Shown here: positions 6,899 to 9,150 of the stretch, in pieces
How positions within the stretch are numbered: position 1 is the first letter of the stretch
Layout of the letters: each line of letters starts with the position of its first letter
Origin: DASPXK01 sp035637315
GTDB lineage: Bacteria > Chloroflexota > UBA6077 > JACCZL01
Assembly (NCBI GenBank): GCA_035637315.1
Contig: DASPXK010000149.1
Coordinates: 1 to 9,150 of the forward strand
Length of the DNA stretch: 9,150 nucleotides
Reading direction: 5' to 3'
Position numbers and translations under genes: made by a program
The notes under the pieces: model-generated
The model's input: the letters and a program-made list of their open reading frames with translations, nothing else
Database searches by the model: none
What the model was told of the DNA's origin: nothing

Positions 6899-7240
6899 TC
6901 ACCGAGCCTCGGGCCACCAGGTTAGATCGGCCTCCGTAAGCCCCAGTTCGCCCAAAAGCTCCTTCCGACAAGCCGCCGGGTCGGCGCCGACATCCGCGTA
7001 GACCATCGTTCCGGACGTGGGCGCCCCGCGATAGCGAAGCAACAAGAACTGCTGACCGCTCGGGAGTTCGATAGCTGCTGCGCGGAAGTAGTCGAGGCCG
7101 TCGTCGCCGTCCCCGAATTCCAGCGAGTAGCGGTCGGTCAGCTCGGCCGGTTCCAGGGCCAGCTCCGCGACCGGTCGCCGCTCGCCGCTCGGAAAACGGG
7201 CGGGCGCAGCCACCTGGTGAATCTTCCTTCCCTTACGCAT
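6899..7240 (-). CDS. Small protein of unknown function, second gene of a coupled pair
   Basis: This 113-residue, mildly acidic soluble protein is not one I recognise. After a basic, Arg/Lys-rich start (MRKGRKIHQ) it has an acidic patch EFGDGDDGLDYF, a predicted beta strand pair (AAAIELPSGQQFLLLRYRG) and a C-terminal helix ending LGLTEADLTWWPEAR. The ATG at 7240 overlaps the stop of the upstream small gene as TGATG, a classic arrangement for translational coupling, so I use it. An in-frame ATG at 7270 would add ten residues but has no ribosome site. Its stop lies only ~20 bp from where the reductase remnant begins. No membrane helix or signal is visible. Coupling and tight spacing suggest it works with the product of the upstream gene. 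Confidence 0.6.
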   Translation of the reverse strand: MRKGRKIHQVAAPARFPSGERRPVAELALEPAELTDRYSLEFGDGDDGLDYFRAAAIELPSGQQFLLLRYRGAPTSGTMVYADVGADPAACRKELLGELGLTEADLTWWPEAR

Positions 7241-7593
7241 CACCCCTGGGTGTTCTGCGTGATCACACATCGGATCTTGGCGAAATCATTCTCGACCCGG
7301 ACGCCGAGACGTGGACCCGACCACTCCACCAACAGGGGGTGTCCACCGCTGTCGACCGCCACGTCAGTGTAGAACTCGATACCGCGAGCGCCTTCAGGCA
7401 GTGGCCGCGCGTAGGCCTGGACCTTCGGCACATGACTATTATACGGCGCACGGCCCCAGATCTCGCCCGATCTCTCCTGGAGCTGTGCTACGTCGACGGT
7501 CTGACTCGGTGATTCGAGACGGTGGAACGGGCCGAAGCGATGCCCACCCGCGGCCGTGACAGCGCCTGCCGCTGGCTCGGTCGCTCCCGGCAC
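7240..7593 (-). CDS. Small protein of unknown function, first gene of a coupled pair
   Basis: This is an unrecognised protein of about 117 residues if it starts at the GTG at 7593, 26 bp after the reductase stop. The first ~30 residues look like disordered linker (Pro/Ala/Gly-rich). The ordered part is residues ~58-115, with the segments ARGIEFYTDVAVDSGG (69-84), EWSGPRLGVRV (90-100) and FAKIRCVITQNTQG at the C-terminus, which look like beta strands. No signal peptide or transmembrane helix is seen. The start is uncertain: there is no good ribosome site at 7593, a GTG at 7431 would leave only 63 residues, and the frame stays open backwards into the reductase gene, where it is only a shadow. 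The downstream gene overlaps its stop (TGATG). Confidence 0.5.
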   Translation of the reverse strand: MPGATEPAAGAVTAAGGHRFGPFHRLESPSQTVDVAQLQERSGEIWGRAPYNSHVPKVQAYARPLPEGARGIEFYTDVAVDSGGHPLLVEWSGPRLGVRVENDFAKIRCVITQNTQG

Positions 7594-7619
7594 TACGAGT
7601 CTGCACGAGAACTGGGGCG

Positions 7620-8552
7620 CTACACGCTCGGCCAGGAGCGGTCCTGTAGGTATCCATGGGCCGCGATGGCGGCGGTCGCCCCGTCGCCCGCACACGTGAT
7701 CGCCTGGGCCGCCGAGTCGCCCCTGATGTCCCCGGCCGCGAACACGCCCGGCAGCTCGGTCCGCATCCAGATATCGGTCGGGATGTGACCCGTCTCGTCT
7801 AGACGCAGCTTGCCCTTTAGGAAAGCGGTGTTGGGCTCCAGCCCGACGTAGACGAACACCCCCCACAACTCTATCCGCTCCTCAGCCCCGCTCACCGCCT
7901 CCCGCACCCTGATCCCCGCGACTGCCTCATCCCCGAGGATCTCCTCGACGATCGTGTTGGTCCGCAAGCTGAGCCTGGAGTCGTCCTGAACCCGCCGTTG
8001 ATATGCCTCTTGGGCCGTGAGCTTCTCGCGCCGATGGAATACCATCACCTCGGAGGCGTAGCTAGCCAGAGTCAGCGCTTCCTGAAGCGCCGAGTCGCCG
8101 CCGCCCACCACACCAACCCTTCGGCCGCGGAAGAGCGGGCCGTCGCAGGTAGCGCACTGGCTGACGCCTTTGCCGCGCAGCCGACTCTCTCCAGGCACGC
8201 CCAGCTCCCGCGGCCGCGACCCGACCGCCACGATCACCGCCTGGGCGCGATATTCGCCCTCCGTGCTAGTGACCAGCCAGTCACGGTCGCGGCGCTCGAG
8301 GCCGAGGGCCTCCGCCAGCCGGAACTCGGCGCCCTGGTTCGCCGCCTGCTCCTGAACGGTCGGGCAGAGGTCATAGCCGGCAACCCCCTCCAGAAATCCA
8401 GGGAAATCCTCAACCTTGTCCACGTTCACCAGATGCCCGCCGGGCACCGTGGGCTCCAGCACGAGCGTCCGGCGTCCGCAGCGCGCGGCGAACAGCCCGG
8501 CCGTTAGCCCGGCCAGGCCACCGCCAACGACCACCACGTCGTAGTCGGACAT
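7620..8552 (-). CDS. trxB: Thioredoxin reductase-like NAD(P)H/FAD oxidoreductase
   Basis: This 310-residue flavoenzyme is of the low-molecular-weight thioredoxin reductase class, which passes electrons from NADPH through FAD and a CxxC disulfide to thioredoxin or a similar partner. The FAD dinucleotide motif GGGLAG is at 10-15, and an FPGF segment at 50-53 follows PGGH (37-40; Q is commoner than H at the last position). The redox centre is CATC at 133-136, followed by the NADPH-binding GGGDSA (150-155) and HRR (173-175), which fits NADPH preference. The FAD-closing motif FAAGDIR is at 271-277. Length is normal, so it should be active. No convincing ribosome site precedes the ATG; the upstream gap is filled by heptamer repeats. 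No thioredoxin gene is adjacent. A closely related enzyme such as ferredoxin-NADP reductase is unlikely because the CxxC is intact. Confidence 0.9.
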   Translation of the reverse strand: MSDYDVVVVGGGLAGLTAGLFAARCGRRTLVLEPTVPGGHLVNVDKVEDFPGFLEGVAGYDLCPTVQEQAANQGAEFRLAEALGLERRDRDWLVTSTEGEYRAQAVIVAVGSRPRELGVPGESRLRGKGVSQCATCDGPLFRGRRVGVVGGGDSALQEALTLASYASEVMVFHRREKLTAQEAYQRRVQDDSRLSLRTNTIVEEILGDEAVAGIRVREAVSGAEERIELWGVFVYVGLEPNTAFLKGKLRLDETGHIPTDIWMRTELPGVFAAGDIRGDSAAQAITCAGDGATAAIAAHGYLQDRSWPSV

Positions 8553-8559
8553 GAGAACG

Positions 8560-8590
8560 AGCGATCAGCCGTCAGCTGTCAGCTGTCAGC
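8560..8590. repeat. Tandem heptamer cluster, left arm
   Basis: Four 7-bp units in the AGC orientation: AGCGATC, AGCCGTC, AGCTGTC, AGCTGTC, followed by a partial AGC. They are the reverse complement of the GAYNGCT units in the right cluster, so the two clusters can pair. The cluster starts eight bases upstream of the reductase ATG and may occupy its leader. Confidence 0.7.
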
Positions 8591-8619
8591 CCGACCAGGA
8601 GACACCCGACCAGGAGGCC
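8590..8619. repeat. Two tandem 15-bp units in the loop between heptamer clusters
   Basis: CCCGACCAGGAGACA (8590-8604) is followed immediately by CCCGACCAGGAGGCC (8605-8619), identical in the first twelve bases. The first copy also contains CAGGAGAC, the exact reverse complement of GTCTCCTG at 8637-8644, extending the hairpin inward from the heptamer arms. Confidence 0.6.
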
Positions 8620-8643
8620 GCCATCGGCCCGACCCCGTCTCCT

Positions 8644-8671
8644 GACGGCTGATAGCTGATGGCTGACTGCT
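8644..8671. repeat. Tandem heptamer cluster, right arm
   Basis: Four contiguous 7-bp units: GACGGCT, GATAGCT, GATGGCT, GACTGCT, following the pattern GAYNGCT. They face the left cluster as an imperfect inverted repeat and begin four bases after the stop of the right-edge gene. Tandem heptamers of this kind resemble the short tandemly repeated repetitive sequences described in filamentous cyanobacteria; the likeness is of form, not proven origin. Confidence 0.7.
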
Positions 8672-8674
8672 CGC

Positions 8675-9150
8675 TTATCTCCACTCATCCACTGAGACCG
8701 TCTTCTGGTAGTTGCAGCCCATAATGCGCCAGTACCCGTTCGTCTCGCCGCCAACTACCACCACATGGATGTCCTCGGGCCGGAACATCGGCACCAGCTC
8801 GTCCGGTGCGGCCTTGAGCTTCGACGCCCACGGCTCCTCGCCGTACGTGGCGCGCGGGTAGACGTAGTTCTGGATGAGCTGGTAGTCCCAGTACTCACTA
8901 GCCGGCATCTGGGCGTTGTCGTAGGCCCACTGGATGAGCTTCTCCTTCGAGTCAAAGCCGCCCCGATCGATAAACTGCCGCGCGGTGATCGGGTCGAGAA
9001 CGAACGTTGGCGCGTTCTGGGGGTCCATGCCCCTCAGCAAATTGCGGACGTGCTCGCGCCAGTGCTTCTCGCGCAGCCCGAGCGTGAAGGAGGTCGATCG
9101 GCAGCCGGTGAACGCGCTGACGGCGCTGTCCGTCGGCTTGAACCCGTGCT
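8675..9150 (-). CDS. C-terminal part of an uncertain protein, possibly UGSC-like
   Basis: The minus-strand frame is open from the right window edge (first full codon ends at 9148) to a TAA at 8675-8677, giving the last 157 residues; there is no need for the internal TTG or ATG as a start. Visible features are TGCRSTSFTLGLREKHW near the left, a helical, aromatic-rich middle (QWAYDNAQMPASEYWDYQ), and a C-terminal strand-turn IHVVVVGGETNGYWRIMG followed by NYQKTVSVDEWR. The closing hydrophobic strand with GG and preceding RPED is reminiscent of the C-terminus of UGSC-family (seleno)proteins, but I recall this only loosely and the defining UGSC motif would lie outside the window. It is on the same strand as the reductase and separated from it by the 122-bp repeat region. 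Confidence 0.55.
   Translation of the reverse strand, partial: HGFKPTDSAVSAFTGCRSTSFTLGLREKHWREHVRNLLRGMDPQNAPTFVLDPITARQFIDRGGFDSKEKLIQWAYDNAQMPASEYWDYQLIQNYVYPRATYGEEPWASKLKAAPDELVPMFRPEDIHVVVVGGETNGYWRIMGCNYQKTVSVDEWR

Noticed and set aside
6189..7001. A 270-codon plus-strand open frame covering the MpaB-like 5' half and the trxB remnant.
   Set aside because: It crosses the start region of a clear minus-strand gene and a minus-strand remnant, and its product has no recognisable features.
7438..7443. A perfect TATAAT on the minus strand inside the first small unknown gene.
   Set aside because: It lies in coding sequence (Tyr-Asn codons) and no -35-like hexamer is found 16-18 bp upstream. 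Probably chance.
6899..7593. Calling the coupled small genes a toxin-immunity or toxin-antitoxin system.
   Set aside because: Only size, coupling and position suggest it. No catalytic or DNA-binding motif was recognised, so the pair is left as unknown.
7594..7866. Extension of the first small unknown gene backwards into the thioredoxin reductase gene in another frame.
   Set aside because: The added residues are Arg/Gly-rich shadow translation of trxB. The real protein most likely begins after the trxB stop.

Overview
The window is GC-rich bacterial chromosome, densely packed, with almost every gene on the minus strand. The best guess for the source is a Chloroflexota lineage such as Thermomicrobia/Sphaerobacter relatives. 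This rests on a solute-binding lipoprotein with a Tat-type signal, a lipobox and a long Ala/Pro/Lys/Thr-rich linker, on a BNR/Asp-box propeller protein of the style common in that phylum, and on tandem heptamer repeats between genes. The assignment is an inference, because no rRNA or other marker gene is present.

Left part (1-3810): the 3' end of a plus-strand beta-propeller (BNR-type) gene ends 9 bp from a convergent minus-strand carbohydrate ABC importer operon. The operon order is MalF-type permease, MalG-type permease, solute-binding protein. No ATPase gene is present, so that subunit must come from elsewhere. Upstream of the operon, 3658-3810 holds a plausible promoter, a 9-bp inverted repeat bracketing it, and a leader hairpin just ahead of the ribosome binding site.

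Middle part (3811-6566): three minus-strand enzymes follow. They are a 3-hydroxyisobutyrate dehydrogenase-family (beta-hydroxyacid) dehydrogenase, a nitroreductase-family flavoprotein, and an MpaB/DUF2236-family putative haem oxygenase. The dehydrogenase lies directly upstream of the importer and could process an acid derived from the imported substrate. This link is positional only.

Right part (6567-9150): a complete thioredoxin reductase-like gene (CATC redox centre) is followed by two small unrecognised genes joined by a TGATG stop-start overlap. After them comes a second, headless copy of the thioredoxin reductase C-terminus. The small gene pair is therefore bracketed by two directly repeated trxB 3' ends, which is the most unusual structure in the window. 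Upstream of the reductase, 8560-8675 holds two clusters of heptamer repeats in opposite orientation that form a large imperfect hairpin. The right edge cuts a minus-strand gene whose C-terminal 157 codons are visible; its family is uncertain.

No tRNA, rRNA, CRISPR array, transposase or integrase was seen. No gene-free stretch exceeds about 190 bp.
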